In this document: positions 37,337-48,416 of the stretch, piece after piece
How the letters are laid out: each line of letters starts with the position of its first letter
Position numbering within the stretch: position 1 is the first letter of the stretch
Source of the DNA: Actinopolyspora alba
GTDB lineage: Bacteria > Actinomycetota > Actinomycetes > Mycobacteriales > Pseudonocardiaceae
DNA: 64,000 bases
Assembly: GCF_900112765.1 (NCBI RefSeq)
Contig: NZ_FOMZ01000003.1
Location: forward strand, 346,840 to 410,839
Direction of reading: 5' to 3'
Notes under the pieces: model-generated
Database searches by the model: none
The model's input: only the letters and a program-made list of their open reading frames with translations
What the model was told of the DNA's origin: nothing
Made by a program: the position numbers and the translations under genes

Positions 37337-38872
37337 TCACATCCCGCGGATCCGGGGCCACAGCTCGGACCAGCTCAGCTCGGGTTCGGTGTAGAGGGTG
37401 ACGGCGACGCCGCGCGCGATGTTGACCACGTTGTGCTCGGTTCGCACGGTGTCCAGCTGCCGCCGGTCGCCGAAGTGGGGCGCCAGCGGATGCTCGCTGC
37501 CGACGTAGAGCATCGCGCGCGCCGAATCGGGCGGGGCCCCGAAGAACCAGTACCCCCGGTGCGGGCTGTAGGCCCGGGGTATCCCGAGTTCCCGCCCGTG
37601 CACGTCCAGCGCCGCCGCGGTCGGATAGCTCTCCGCCACCACCACCGTGTCCTCGCGCAGTTCCGCGGGCAGCTCGCGGTAGGCACTCGCGGTTGTTCGT
37701 GCCAGCGCTCGCCACCCCGTCTCGTACATCCTGCTGTAGCTGGGCAGCTCGGGGTGGGCGGCCAACAGCGGCAGGGGATAGATCGGCAGCAGCGCGATCG
37801 GCAGCAACGCCGACAGCGGATAGACCACCCACGGGACCCAACGGGCCCTGTTGTGCCCGGGTAGTTCGCGGCGGCGCCGCAGTCCCACCGCGCCCGCGGC
37901 GAACAGCAACCCGAACGTTCCCGCCGGATAGTTCGGTCTGCCACCGGCCGCGAGGAAGAACAACACCAGGCCCAGTACCGTCCACCCCAGGAACCGGTAC
38001 TCGGCGAGTTCGGGAGCTCGCAGCAGTTGCCACAGCCCGTAGCAGCACAGCACCGCTCCCACCACTACCCCGGAGTAGAACAGCGCGTTCGGCACGAACA
38101 GCAGGCGTCGCGTCTCGCCCGCCACCACCGCGCCCATGTCCAGGGCGGGCCATCCGTTCCGGTGCTGCCACAGCAGGGTCGGCACGGACGTGGCCAGTAC
38201 CGCTCCGGCACCGAGCCACACCGCCGGCCGGCGCAGCATCCGACGTGGTCCGACTGCGAGAACCGCCAGTAGGACCGCAACGCACAACAGGACCACCTGG
38301 AACTTGGTCTGCACCCCCACGACCACGACCGCCGTCGTGCCCCACAGCAGCCTGTCCCTGCGAAATCCGGCTCGGTGCCACCGGGTCCAGCGGATCAGCA
38401 ACCACAGGATCAGGCCCCACTCCAGCGGCGCCAGCGTGGCAGCGGCCAGCCAGTGACCGCTGAGCAGCAGCCACGGTGAGATCGCGTAGGCAGCGGCCGC
38501 CAGGGTCTGTGCCCGGTGATCCCCGCCGAGATCCCGGGCGATCAGGGCGGTGAGCACGATTCCGCCCGCGGTCACCAGGGCGGGGACGAACCGCAGCACG
38601 AGCAGTGAGTCCGGAGCCAGCGCGTCGGCCCACCGCGCCAACAACGGGACCAGCGGCTGCTGGTCCATGTAGCCCCAGTCCAGGTAGTACTTGCCCGCGG
38701 CCAGGAAGTACAGCTCGTCCGAGAGATAGCCGTAACGAGGGCTGAGCACCAGCAACAGGGCGGTGGTTGCTCCCGCGAGCAGCGGTACCGGCACGCGTGC
38801 GAACGAGGTGGTCCCCATCGCCGCACGCGTGTTCGGGTTCCGCCGCTCGACGGTGGACGGGGACGCGGACAC
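37337..38872 (-). CDS. GT39-like (PMT/ArnT-type) membrane glycosyltransferase
   Basis: A 511-residue membrane protein with about ten to twelve hydrophobic spans. The first luminal loop carries GYLSDELYFLAAGKYY and GYMDQQPLVPLLAR, the pattern of GT39/PMT_2 proteins with an acidic catalytic residue. Such enzymes move a sugar from a polyprenyl-phosphate donor to a protein or lipid outside the membrane. Targets are unknown. Confidence 0.8.
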   Translation of the reverse strand: MSASPSTVERRNPNTRAAMGTTSFARVPVPLLAGATTALLLVLSPRYGYLSDELYFLAAGKYYLDWGYMDQQPLVPLLARWADALAPDSLLVLRFVPALVTAGGIVLTALIARDLGGDHRAQTLAAAAYAISPWLLLSGHWLAAATLAPLEWGLILWLLIRWTRWHRAGFRRDRLLWGTTAVVVVGVQTKFQVVLLCVAVLLAVLAVGPRRMLRRPAVWLGAGAVLATSVPTLLWQHRNGWPALDMGAVVAGETRRLLFVPNALFYSGVVVGAVLCCYGLWQLLRAPELAEYRFLGWTVLGLVLFFLAAGGRPNYPAGTFGLLFAAGAVGLRRRRELPGHNRARWVPWVVYPLSALLPIALLPIYPLPLLAAHPELPSYSRMYETGWRALARTTASAYRELPAELREDTVVVAESYPTAAALDVHGRELGIPRAYSPHRGYWFFGAPPDSARAMLYVGSEHPLAPHFGDRRQLDTVRTEHNVVNIARGVAVTLYTEPELSWSELWPRIRGM

Positions 38873-39045
38873 CGAAACTCCTCCAAGTGGACTCGACCAC
38901 GATCAGCCTAGGCCCCGCCCGGGCAGTGAGTGATCACGTGCCCGAGTCCGACCGCTCCCGGACGGGGCCGGGCCGCGAGCACGGCGGAGTTCCAGCCGTC
39001 GAGCACCCCGCTGCTTTCCGGCGAACTCCCGCGTGCGCCCGGACA

Positions 39046-39675
39046 ATGTCGTTGATGAGCGGTGGGAATCGGACGAGCGGCAAGGAGCGTGGTTCCGGGC
39101 GCAGGGCGGAGCTGCTGTCCATGGCGGCCCGGATGTTCGCGACCCGCGGGGTCGCGGCCACCACGATGCGTGAGATCGCCGACGAGGCGGGGATACTGCC
39201 CGGCAGTCTCTACCACCACTTCGACTCGAAGGAGGCGATGGTCGACGAGATCCTGCGGGAGTACCTGAACGCGCAGCTGGAGCGGTTCCGCCGGGTGGTC
39301 GACGCCGGGCACGATCCGCACACCACGGTGGGCGAGCTGATCCACGAGGCGTTCGCGGCGTTGCACCGCCATCGGTGGGCGATGGCCGTTCTGCACAACG
39401 AGGCCGGATACCTCGCCGGGTTCGACAGGTTCGGCTACATCGACACCGCGAACCGCGACTTCGAGCGCATCTGGGTACGTGTGCTGCGGCAGGGCCAGCG
39501 GACGGGTGTGTTTCGCGCCGAGCTCAGTCCCCGCCTGGCGCACCGATTCATCCGGGACTCCGTCTCCGCCGCCGTGCGCTGGTACAACCCCGGTGGCCGC
39601 ATGAGCGTCCAGGGGATCGCGGAGCAGTACACCCGTATTTTCCGCGACGGCATGGTGGTTTCCGGTCGAGGCTGA
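39046..39675 (+). CDS. TetR-family regulator (KstR2-like)
   Basis: About 209 residues, starting at ATG 39046 or 39055. The DNA-binding domain is RRAELLSMAARMFATRG...TTMREIADEAGILPGSLYHHFDSKEAMVDE, and the C-terminal half (YIDTANRDFERIWVRVLRQG, RFIRDSVSAAVRWYNPGG) resembles the ligand-binding domain of mycobacterial KstR2, a repressor of steroid/acyl-CoA genes. No catabolic cluster is adjacent, so its targets are unknown. Confidence 0.75.
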   Translation: MSLMSGGNRTSGKERGSGRRAELLSMAARMFATRGVAATTMREIADEAGILPGSLYHHFDSKEAMVDEILREYLNAQLERFRRVVDAGHDPHTTVGELIHEAFAALHRHRWAMAVLHNEAGYLAGFDRFGYIDTANRDFERIWVRVLRQGQRTGVFRAELSPRLAHRFIRDSVSAAVRWYNPGGRMSVQGIAEQYTRIFRDGMVVSGRG

Positions 39676-40472
39676 ATCGCGACAGCCGGACACGGGGTCT
39701 CGCCCACCCCCGCGATCCGTGCCGCGCGAGGACACCGGTTTCCCCGCACCGATGTGGGCAAGCCCGAGCGCCGTGGTCGCGGGTGTTGTGGCCGCCGCCC
39801 GTGACCGCGGAAAAACCCCGCCGTTCGATATGGTGTAAATCACATTTATTTTTTCGGTCGAGTAATGCGAAATCGCGCCGCCGATCAGGTGTCGTCCGGA
39901 ATGGGTGTCCCCGTTTCGAATGCACGGGTGGAACGGGTCGCCCGCCACCGGGCAGGCATCCGCTCGCGTGATCGGGCTCGAGGCGCACGCCGGGACCGTG
40001 TCGAGCCGTTCCTGCCGTGCTCACGGATCCGACGTGCGGCTCGGGACACGTTGCCGCCGGGACGCGGAACCGCTGCCGTGGGGCTGGTTGTGGGATGCGC
40101 AGTGGTGATGCCGTGCTCACGATCGGCGTTCCGGAGATGCGCCACCCTGCCCACCTCGCTCGACCGTCGCCGCGCGGGTGCTCGCCACGTGCCCCGCGCC
40201 CGTCGTGGCGGTTTTCACTGTTGTGGGAGGTGTTCGAATCGGTCATGGCGATTCTCGTTTCCGTCGTCGACCGCGCTTCCTCCCGTGCCGCACGGAACGG
40301 AGTTTCCCGGAAAACGGAATGCGATGACTGCCGAGTTCGTTGTGCCACGAGTATGCTGCGGACGGGTTGCGACTTGATCGCCGGACGCGGCTCACGGTAC
40401 GAACAGCGGCGGTGGACGAGTCGCCCATTCCGCGATGGGGGCTTCCTCGCACGGTGAAAGGGAACTGGTCAA
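39676..40472. other. Long intergenic region upstream of korA
   Basis: A 797-base gap between the TetR gene and korA. It contains an AT-rich stretch at about 39830-39870. Several overlapping open frames on both strands reflect GC-rich sequence and have no ribosome binding site or family similarity, so I do not call them as genes. Confidence 0.5.
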
Positions 40473-42385
40473 GTGGTGGCGACGAACGGGCAACAACCCG
40501 CTGAGCGAGCGGGAGCCGGGGCTGACGAACAGCAGCCGGACACGCAGCGCAAGGTGAACCGCGTCGTGATCCGGTTCGCCGGGGACTCCGGTGACGGTAT
40601 GCAGTTGACCGGCGACCGCTTCACCTCGGAAGCCGCCGCGTTCGGCAACGACCTGGCGACCTTGCCGAACTACCCGGCCGAGATCAGGGCACCAGCGGGA
40701 ACCCTCCCCGGAGTGTCGAGCTTTCAACTGCACTTCGCCGACTACGACATTCTCACGCCCGGTGACCGGCCGGACGTGCTGGTGGCGATGAACCCGGCCG
40801 CGCTCAAGGCCAATCTCGGCGATCTTCCGCACGGCGCGACCGTGGTGGTCAACACCGACGAGTTCACCAAGCGCAACCTGAAGAAGGTGGGCTACGAGCA
40901 GTCTCCGCTGGAGTCCGGTGAACTCGACCGGTTCACGCTGCACCGGGTGGCGATGAGCGAGCTGACCAAGGGGGCGGTTGCCGAGACGGGGCTGACCCGC
41001 AAGGAGGCGGAGCGCTGCAAGAACATGTTCGCGCTCGGGCTGCTGTCGTGGATGTATCACCGTCCCACCGAGAACACCGAGCGCTTCCTGCGTGAGAAGT
41101 TCTCCGGCAAACCGCAGGTGGCCGAGGCGAATCTGCTCGCGTTCCGGGCTGGGTGGAACTACGGGGAGACCACCGAGTCGTTCGCGGTGACCTACGAGGT
41201 CGAGCCCGCCAGCCTGCCCGAGGGGACCTACCGGCAGGTCACCGGCAACCTCGCGCTGTCCTACGGTCTCGTGGCGGCCGGGCAGCGCAGCGAACTCCCG
41301 GTGTTTTTGGGCAGCTACCCGATCACGCCCGCCTCTGACGTGCTGCACGAGATGGCCAAGCACAAGAACTTCGGTGTGACGACCTTCCAGGCCGAGGACG
41401 AGATCGCGGGCGTGGGGGCCGCGTTGGGGGCCGCCTTCGGTGGTTCGCTCGGCGTGACCACCACCTCCGGACCGGGGCTGGCGCTGAAGTCGGAGACGAT
41501 CGGACTGGCGGTGGCCCTGGAGCTGCCGATGCTGATCTGCGACATCCAGCGTGGCGGGCCGTCGACCGGGTTGCCCACCAAGACCGAACAGGCCGATCTG
41601 TTGCAGGCGCTGTACGGCCGCAACGGGGAGTCCCCGGTGCCGGTGTTGGCGCCGCGTTCACCGGCGGACTGCTTCGACATCGCCGTCGACGCCGTACGGA
41701 TCGCGTTGACCTACCGCACCCCTGTGCTGCTGCTGTCGGACGGGGCCACTGCCAACGGCTCCGAACCCTGGATGATCCCCGACGTGGCGAACCTTCCCGA
41801 CCTGCGGGTCGACTTCGCGACCGAGGCGAACGCAACCGACGGTTCCGAGGAGTTCTGGCCGTATCTGCGCGACCCGCGGACCCTCGCCCGGCAGTGGGCC
41901 ATCCCCGGTACGGCCGGTCTGGAGCACCGCGTCGGCGGGTTGGAGAAGCTGGACGGCAAGGGCAGCATCTCCTACGACCCGGACAATCACGACGCGATGG
42001 TGCGGCTGCGGCAACGCAGGATCGACGGCATCGAGGTGGACGACGTCGAGGTGGATGATCCCGGCGGTGACGCGCGGGTGCTGGTGCTGGGATGGGGTTC
42101 GTCCTACGGGCCGATCGGTGCGGCCTGCCGCAGGCTGCGAGCGCGCGGAATGTCGATCGCGCAGACACACCTGCGCCATCTCAACCCCATGCCGGGCAAC
42201 CTCGGCGAGGTACTCCGGCGCTACGAGCGAGTCGTGGTGCCCGAGATGAACATGGGGCAGTTGGCGATGTTGCTGCGATCGCGGTACCTGGTGGACGCTC
42301 AGTCCTACACCAAAGTGGCGGGCTTGCCGTTCCAGGCCGAGGAGTTGGAAAACGTGCTGTCCGATGTGGTTCAGGGAGTCGAGCT

Positions 42386-42389
<4 letters not shown>
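40473..42389 (+). CDS. korA: 2-oxoacid:ferredoxin oxidoreductase, alpha (fused gamma-alpha) subunit
   Basis: A 638-residue subunit. The N-terminal part (RFAGDSGDGMQLTGDRF) is the gamma domain and the central part, with SYPITPASDVLHEM and GLGV/SGPG motifs, is the alpha domain; TKTEQADLLQALYGRNGE is characteristic of KorA. With KorB it oxidises 2-oxoglutarate (or pyruvate-like 2-oxoacids) to the acyl-CoA and reduces ferredoxin. The start is GTG 40473 with AAAGGGAA upstream. Its stop overlaps the korB start (GTGA). Confidence 0.92.
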
Positions 42390-43447
<1,058 letters not shown>

Positions 43448-43460
43448 GGTAGGCGCGATA

Positions 43461-43488
43461 CCCGCCTTGACGGATCCGTCGGGGCGGG
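43461..43488 (+). terminator. Nested hairpin after korB
   Basis: CCCGCC (43461-43466) pairs with GGCGGG (43483-43488) around the perfect palindrome GACGGATCCGTC (43469-43480). No T-run, but a strong stem just after the korB stop. Confidence 0.55.
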
Positions 43489-43537
43489 TCGCCGATTATC
43501 GTCGACCCCGCACGAGTGCCCGTCGCGGGGGAGGACG

Positions 43538-44278
43538 ATGATCGGCTCGGAAACGACAGGCACTGCTCAGCGGTTGTCGGGTGACATGCCGCCGGTGCTG
43601 ATGTATCACTCCGTGCAGGAGTACGCGACTGACCCTTACCGGGTGACGGTTCGCCCCGAGCGTTTCCTGCGGCAGCTGCGTTGGCTCCGCCTGCGCGGCT
43701 GGACCGGTGTGGGGGTGGGGCAGCTGCTCCGCGCGCACCGGCAGGGACTCGCGCGTGGGCTCATCGGGCTCACCTTCGACGACGGCTACGCCGACTTCGA
43801 CACCACCGTGGTGAGCGCGCTGCGTGAACACGGTTTCACCGCGACCGTGTTCGTGCTCGCCCGACGGATCGACGGGCACAACGCGTGGGACGGCGACGGC
43901 CCACGCAAGTCCCTGATGAGCGCCGAGCAGATCCACCGCGCCGCCGAACTGGGGATGGAGATCGGCTCGCACGGTCTGCTGCACCGCCCGCTGTCCGCGC
44001 TCTCCCGTGCCGAGATGGCCGAGGAGGTGCACCGCAGCCGTTCCGAGCTCACGGAGTTACTTAATCACCCGATCGAGGGTTTCTGCTATCCCTACGGTGA
44101 CCTCGACCGGAACACGATGCGCGAGGTCCACGAGGCCGGTTACACCTACGCCTGCGCCGTTCGGCCGGGTTCGCTCGCCTGTGGATTCGCCATACCACGA
44201 ATCCACGTCGGTGACCGTGACAACGGGCCGCGGCTGGAGGCCAAGCGGTGGCGCGCCCGGCTGCGCCCGAGCCGTTGA
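43538..44278 (+). CDS. Polysaccharide deacetylase (NodB family)
   Basis: A 246-residue carbohydrate esterase family 4 protein. The metal-binding motifs are LTFDDGYADF and GSHGLLHRPL, followed by CYPYGDLDRNT. No signal peptide is seen, so it may act in the cytoplasm or be exported by an unusual path. It should remove acetyl groups from N-acetylhexosamine residues. It opens the exopolysaccharide locus. Confidence 0.85.
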   Translation: MIGSETTGTAQRLSGDMPPVLMYHSVQEYATDPYRVTVRPERFLRQLRWLRLRGWTGVGVGQLLRAHRQGLARGLIGLTFDDGYADFDTTVVSALREHGFTATVFVLARRIDGHNAWDGDGPRKSLMSAEQIHRAAELGMEIGSHGLLHRPLSALSRAEMAEEVHRSRSELTELLNHPIEGFCYPYGDLDRNTMREVHEAGYTYACAVRPGSLACGFAIPRIHVGDRDNGPRLEAKRWRARLRPSR

Positions 44279-44439
44279 CGGCGAGTCCGGTGCGGCGTCC
44301 CGTCGAGTGGTGGCGGAAATCCCTCCTGCCGGGTGGGTAGACGCTTTTCCCCACTGCGGATGAGGAACGCGGGGTCCCGCCGATGGCATGGTCGAACGGC
44401 ATCGGCAGTGATACCGCACCGTCGATCCTGGGAGGAATC

Positions 44440-45807
44440 GTGGGGGAACTTCCGCTCTCGCTGGCGGTCAACGGCCGGGAGTACGAATTCAACGATCGGT
44501 TGGTGACTCATTCGCCGCTCGGGGACGGCGAAGACGGACTCGCCGGTTCCGCTCCCGCCGGGGTGGCGGTGGTGGGATTGGGCTACGTGGGGCTGCCGAC
44601 CGCTGTGGAGTTCCACTCCAAACGAATCGACGTGATCGGAGTGGACACCAGCGGCGAGCGGTTGCGCACCATACTGGACGGCGACGTCGAGTTGGCCGAA
44701 TCCGACCGGGAGGCGCTGCGGCACGCGCTCGGCACGGGAGGGATCCGACTCACCTCCGACAGCGGAGCCATCGCCGAGGCGGAGGTGATAGTCATATGCG
44801 TTCCCACACCGGTGCGTGAGGACGGCACTCCCGAGCTGGCCGCGCTGCGGGCGGCCTGTACCGAGGTGGCATCGCACGCCCGTCCGGGCCAAACCCTGAT
44901 CCTGACCTCCACGACTTATGTGGGCACCACGCGTGAGCTGCTGGTCGAACCCCTGCGGCGACGTGAGTTGCTGCCGGGCAGGGACGTCCACGTGGCGTTC
45001 AGCGCCGAACGGATCGATCCGGGAAATCCGGATCACCGGCAGCAGGACACGCCGCGTGTCGTGGGCGGGGTCACCGAGAGCTGTTCGGTGCGGGCGGCTG
45101 ACGTGATCAACCAGGTGACCGACTCGGTGTTCCTGGTCAGTTCCCCGGAAGCCGCCGAGCTGACCAAGTTGTACGAGAACATATTCCGCGCGGTCACGCT
45201 GGCGTTGGCCAACGAGTTCGCCGAGGTGTGCCGGCACCTCGAGCTGGATCCCATCGAGGTCACACTGGCCGCGGGCACCAAACCCTACGGGTTTCTGGGT
45301 GGGTTCCCCGGCCCCGGTGTGGGGGGACACTGCATTCCCTGCGACCCCTACTACCTGCTGTGGCAGCTGCGCTCCCAGGGAGTGTCCGCTCCGCTGCTGG
45401 AGCAGGTGATGCGTGTGATTCGTGACCGTCCGCAACAGGTGGTGGCGCGGGTCGCCGAACTGCTCGACGAGGCCGGGATCACCCCCGAGAGGGCCCGCGT
45501 TCTGCTGGTAGGGGTCAGCTACAAGGCGGGCGTGGCCGACTTGCGGGAGTCGCCGGCACTGCCCATTCTGTCCGGGCTCGCGGAACTGGGGGCCGAGATC
45601 GGTTACTACGATCCGTTGGTTCCGCGAGTCCGGCTCTCCGAGAGCACCGAGCTGGCCAGCGAGCTCAGCCCCGCCGACGGACAGTGGGATCTCGTGCTGG
45701 TGCACACGCCCCATCCGGAGTTCGACTACCGCTGGGTCGGCCGCTTCCCGCTGGTGCTCGACGCCACCTACCGGTTCGATCACGCGCCGCATCGCAGGCT
45801 CGTGTGA
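44440..45807 (+). CDS. Nucleotide-sugar dehydrogenase (UDP-sugar 6-dehydrogenase)
   Basis: About 455 residues. Rossmann motif GLGYVGLPTAVEF, the second-domain YENIFRAVTLALANEFAEVC, the catalytic cysteine in GVGGHCIPCDPYYL, and the C-terminal VSYKAGVADLRESPAL identify the family. It oxidises the 6-hydroxymethyl of a UDP-hexose (UDP-GlcNAc/ManNAc type by pattern, WecC-like) to a uronic acid with two NAD+. GTG 44440 sits behind GGGAGG; ATG 44383 is an in-frame alternative. Confidence 0.85.
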   Translation: MGELPLSLAVNGREYEFNDRLVTHSPLGDGEDGLAGSAPAGVAVVGLGYVGLPTAVEFHSKRIDVIGVDTSGERLRTILDGDVELAESDREALRHALGTGGIRLTSDSGAIAEAEVIVICVPTPVREDGTPELAALRAACTEVASHARPGQTLILTSTTYVGTTRELLVEPLRRRELLPGRDVHVAFSAERIDPGNPDHRQQDTPRVVGGVTESCSVRAADVINQVTDSVFLVSSPEAAELTKLYENIFRAVTLALANEFAEVCRHLELDPIEVTLAAGTKPYGFLGGFPGPGVGGHCIPCDPYYLLWQLRSQGVSAPLLEQVMRVIRDRPQQVVARVAELLDEAGITPERARVLLVGVSYKAGVADLRESPALPILSGLAELGAEIGYYDPLVPRVRLSESTELASELSPADGQWDLVLVHTPHPEFDYRWVGRFPLVLDATYRFDHAPHRRLV

Positions 45808-45818
45808 GGAGGTGTGCC

Positions 45819-47174
45819 GTGCTCGGTTCACGAAACACACCGTCGCCCGCCGCGGGGGTGTTCGACACCGCCACACCAGTGGTGGTCCTCAAATTGGACG
45901 ACAACCCGCTGCACCACGGGGGTCTGGGGATCATCCGCGGTCTGGGCAGGCTGGGGGTGCCGGTCTACGGGGTCTGCGAGGACCCGCTCGTTCCCACCGC
46001 CCACTCCCGCTACCTGTACGGCCACTGGCGATGGCGTGCCGGGGAGGGCACCGAACTCGACGTCGTGGACGGGCTGGCACGGATCGTCGAACGGCTCGGA
46101 CGGCCCACGGTCGTGTTGCCGACCGACGACGCGGGGGCCATCCTGCTGGCCGAACACGCGGCCGGACTGCATCCGTGGTTGTTGTTCCCCAGCCCTCCCA
46201 CCGAGCTGCCGCGAAAACTGGCGGGCAAGGATTCGCTGTACCGGCTCTGCCGGGATCACGGAGTTCCCGCTCCCCGAACCGAGACGGTCACCACCTGGCC
46301 GAGAGCCCGTGCGTTCGCGGCCTCGGTCGGTTATCCACTGATCGCCAAGCTGGCCACCCCCTGGCGCCGCGACGGCCACCGCGTTCCCAGCACAAGCGTG
46401 GTGAGCACCCCGAATCAACTCGCGGAACTGCATCGCGCCGCGGGGCAGCCGATCGTGTTGCAGGAGTTCCTGCCCCAGGCGACGACGCCGGGACGTGGTC
46501 AGGACTGGTTCCTCCACGGGTATCTGGGTGACGATCCGGCACAGAGTCCGGTGTGCACCGGGGTCAAGGAACGCTCCTATCCGGCCGCGGCGGGACTGAC
46601 CAGTTTCGGTCGCTGGGTGGCCAACCACGAGCTCGGGCGACAAGCCGTCGAACTGCTGCGCCGTACCGGTTTCCGCGGTCTCGTGGACATGGACTGGCGT
46701 TGGGATCCCAGGGACGGCCACTACAAACTACTCGACTGCAACCCCAGACTGGGCGCTCAGTTCCGGCTTTTCAGCGACCGCGCCGGGCTGGACCTCGCGG
46801 TGACGGCCTATCTGGACCTGACCGGACAGCGTGTTCCACGCATAGCGCACGGTCCCGAGCGTCGTTTCGTGGTGGAGAACTACGACCCGCTGGCGGCGTT
46901 CGGAGGGTGGCGCGGTGGTCGTCTCGGTCTCCGGGAGTGGATCACCTCGCTGCGTGGCGCCGAGGAAACCGCATGGTTCGCACGGGACGACCTCGCTCCG
47001 TTCGGGCTGATGTGTCTGCGGATGGGATGGCGAGCGCTGTCACGTCGGATTCCGGTGTCGCGTCGGCCGCAACGGGCGCGCGCACCCGAGTTCCGTCCCG
47101 GACGAGCGGGCTCCCGTCGGGGCTCGCCCACGGTGAACGAGTCGAACGAGTCGAGTACTTCAGTTCCGAGTTGA
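45819..47174 (+). CDS. ATP-grasp ligase in a polysaccharide locus
   Basis: About 451 residues with the ATP-grasp fold: LAGKDSLYRLCRDHGVPAPRTE, YPLIAKLATPWRRDGHR (nucleotide-binding lysine), IVLQEFLPQ, then GLVDMDWRWDPRDGHYKLLDCNPRLG with the metal-binding Asp/Asn residues. ATP-grasp enzymes join a carboxylate to an amine or thiol through an acyl phosphate. Its neighbour is a uronic-acid-forming dehydrogenase, so it may amidate or peptidylate a uronate, but this is inference. GTG 45819 has GGAGG six bases upstream. Confidence 0.75.
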   Translation: MLGSRNTPSPAAGVFDTATPVVVLKLDDNPLHHGGLGIIRGLGRLGVPVYGVCEDPLVPTAHSRYLYGHWRWRAGEGTELDVVDGLARIVERLGRPTVVLPTDDAGAILLAEHAAGLHPWLLFPSPPTELPRKLAGKDSLYRLCRDHGVPAPRTETVTTWPRARAFAASVGYPLIAKLATPWRRDGHRVPSTSVVSTPNQLAELHRAAGQPIVLQEFLPQATTPGRGQDWFLHGYLGDDPAQSPVCTGVKERSYPAAAGLTSFGRWVANHELGRQAVELLRRTGFRGLVDMDWRWDPRDGHYKLLDCNPRLGAQFRLFSDRAGLDLAVTAYLDLTGQRVPRIAHGPERRFVVENYDPLAAFGGWRGGRLGLREWITSLRGAEETAWFARDDLAPFGLMCLRMGWRALSRRIPVSRRPQRARAPEFRPGRAGSRRGSPTVNESNESSTSVPS

Positions 47175-47186
47175 GGGGGTCCAGCG

Positions 47187-48416
47187 ATGAACGAAACAGT
47201 CGACGTCGCCATTGTCGGAGCCGGTCCCTACGGCCTGTCGTTGGCGGCCCACCTGCGAGCCGCCGGAGTGAGCCACAGACAGTTCGGAGTTCCGCTCAAC
47301 CTGTGGCGTACCGCCATGCCTCGGGGGATGTACCTCAAATCGCAGGGATTCGCCTCCAACCTCTCCGATCCCCATGCCAGCCACACGCTCGAAAAGTTCT
47401 GCCGCGAGACCGGACGGGCCTACGCCGATATCGGAATCCCGGTCTCGCTGGAGACCTTTCTGGAATACGGTGCGTGGTTCGAGCGCCACCACACTCCCGA
47501 CGTGGAGCAGGTGCTGGTCGAGGACGTTCGTAGCGCCGGGGGCCACTACGAACTGGAGCTGACCGACGGCAGGAGCGCCACCGCCCGAAACGTCGTGATA
47601 GCCACCGGCGTCGAGCACTTCGCCCGGGTTCCCGACGTGCTCGCCCAGCTGCCCGCTCACCTGGCCTCCCACAGCAGTGCTCACGTGGACCTCGGGGTCT
47701 TCCGCGACCGCGAGGTGGCCGTTGTCGGCTCCGGACAGTCCGCACTGGAGACCGCCGCGCTGTTGCGGGAGTCCGGGGCTTCGGTCCGGATCATCGCCCG
47801 AGCCAGTGACATCGTGTGGAACGGTCTACCACCCACCGACGACAAATCGCTGCGCCGCAGACTCCGCGAACCCGAAGCGGGACTCGGTTCGGGCTGGGCG
47901 ACCTGGTTCTATTCCGAACACCCCGACCTGTTCCGCAGGCTGCCGGTGAGCACTCGGGTGCGGCTGGCCCGTACCGCGATGGGGCCCGCCGGTGCTTGGT
48001 GGTTGCGGGAACGCGTGGACGGACGCATCCCGATGCTGCTGGACCGCCAGTTGGACTGGGCCGATCCCACCGGGGACCGGTTGAGGCTGGGATTGCGCCG
48101 AGGCGGCGAGACCACCACGCTCACGCTGGATCACATCATCAGTGCCACCGGCTATCGACCCGACCTCGGGCGGTTGCCCTTCATCAGCCCCGAGCTGCGC
48201 GGCAGGGTGGGAACGCTGGACCGGGCACCGCGTGTCGATCCCGGGTACCAGTCCACAGTGCCGGGACTGTACTTCATCGGACCCGCCGTCACCCCGACGT
48301 TCGGTCCGGTGATGCGGTTCGTCTACGGTGCCGACCACGCCGCTCGCGCCGTCACCGGCCGGATCTCACCAGCCAGGGAGCGCCGCGCGTTCGCCCTGCC
48401 GGGGGTGGGTAGATGA
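47187..48416 (+). CDS. FAD-dependent oxidoreductase/monooxygenase-like
   Basis: A 409-residue flavoprotein with GAGPYGLSLAAHLR at the start and GSGQSALETAALL for a second dinucleotide, plus ATGVEHFARVPDVL. This resembles flavin-containing and lysine N-hydroxylase type monooxygenases more than reductases. It begins just after the ATP-grasp gene and overlaps the priming glycosyltransferase (ATGA). The substrate is unknown, possibly an amine on the polymer or its precursor. Confidence 0.75.
   Translation: MNETVDVAIVGAGPYGLSLAAHLRAAGVSHRQFGVPLNLWRTAMPRGMYLKSQGFASNLSDPHASHTLEKFCRETGRAYADIGIPVSLETFLEYGAWFERHHTPDVEQVLVEDVRSAGGHYELELTDGRSATARNVVIATGVEHFARVPDVLAQLPAHLASHSSAHVDLGVFRDREVAVVGSGQSALETAALLRESGASVRIIARASDIVWNGLPPTDDKSLRRRLREPEAGLGSGWATWFYSEHPDLFRRLPVSTRVRLARTAMGPAGAWWLRERVDGRIPMLLDRQLDWADPTGDRLRLGLRRGGETTTLTLDHIISATGYRPDLGRLPFISPELRGRVGTLDRAPRVDPGYQSTVPGLYFIGPAVTPTFGPVMRFVYGADHAARAVTGRISPARERRAFALPGVGR

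Noticed and set aside
35616..38900. A 1094-codon open frame on the minus strand
   Set aside because: It runs antisense through the aminotransferase and methyltransferase genes and out of frame through the GT39-like gene. It has no domain and its length reflects high GC content.
39865..40457. Overlapping short frames on both strands upstream of korA
   Set aside because: No ribosome binding sites in good positions, no family similarity, and overlapping frames of similar quality; typical of GC-rich non-coding DNA.
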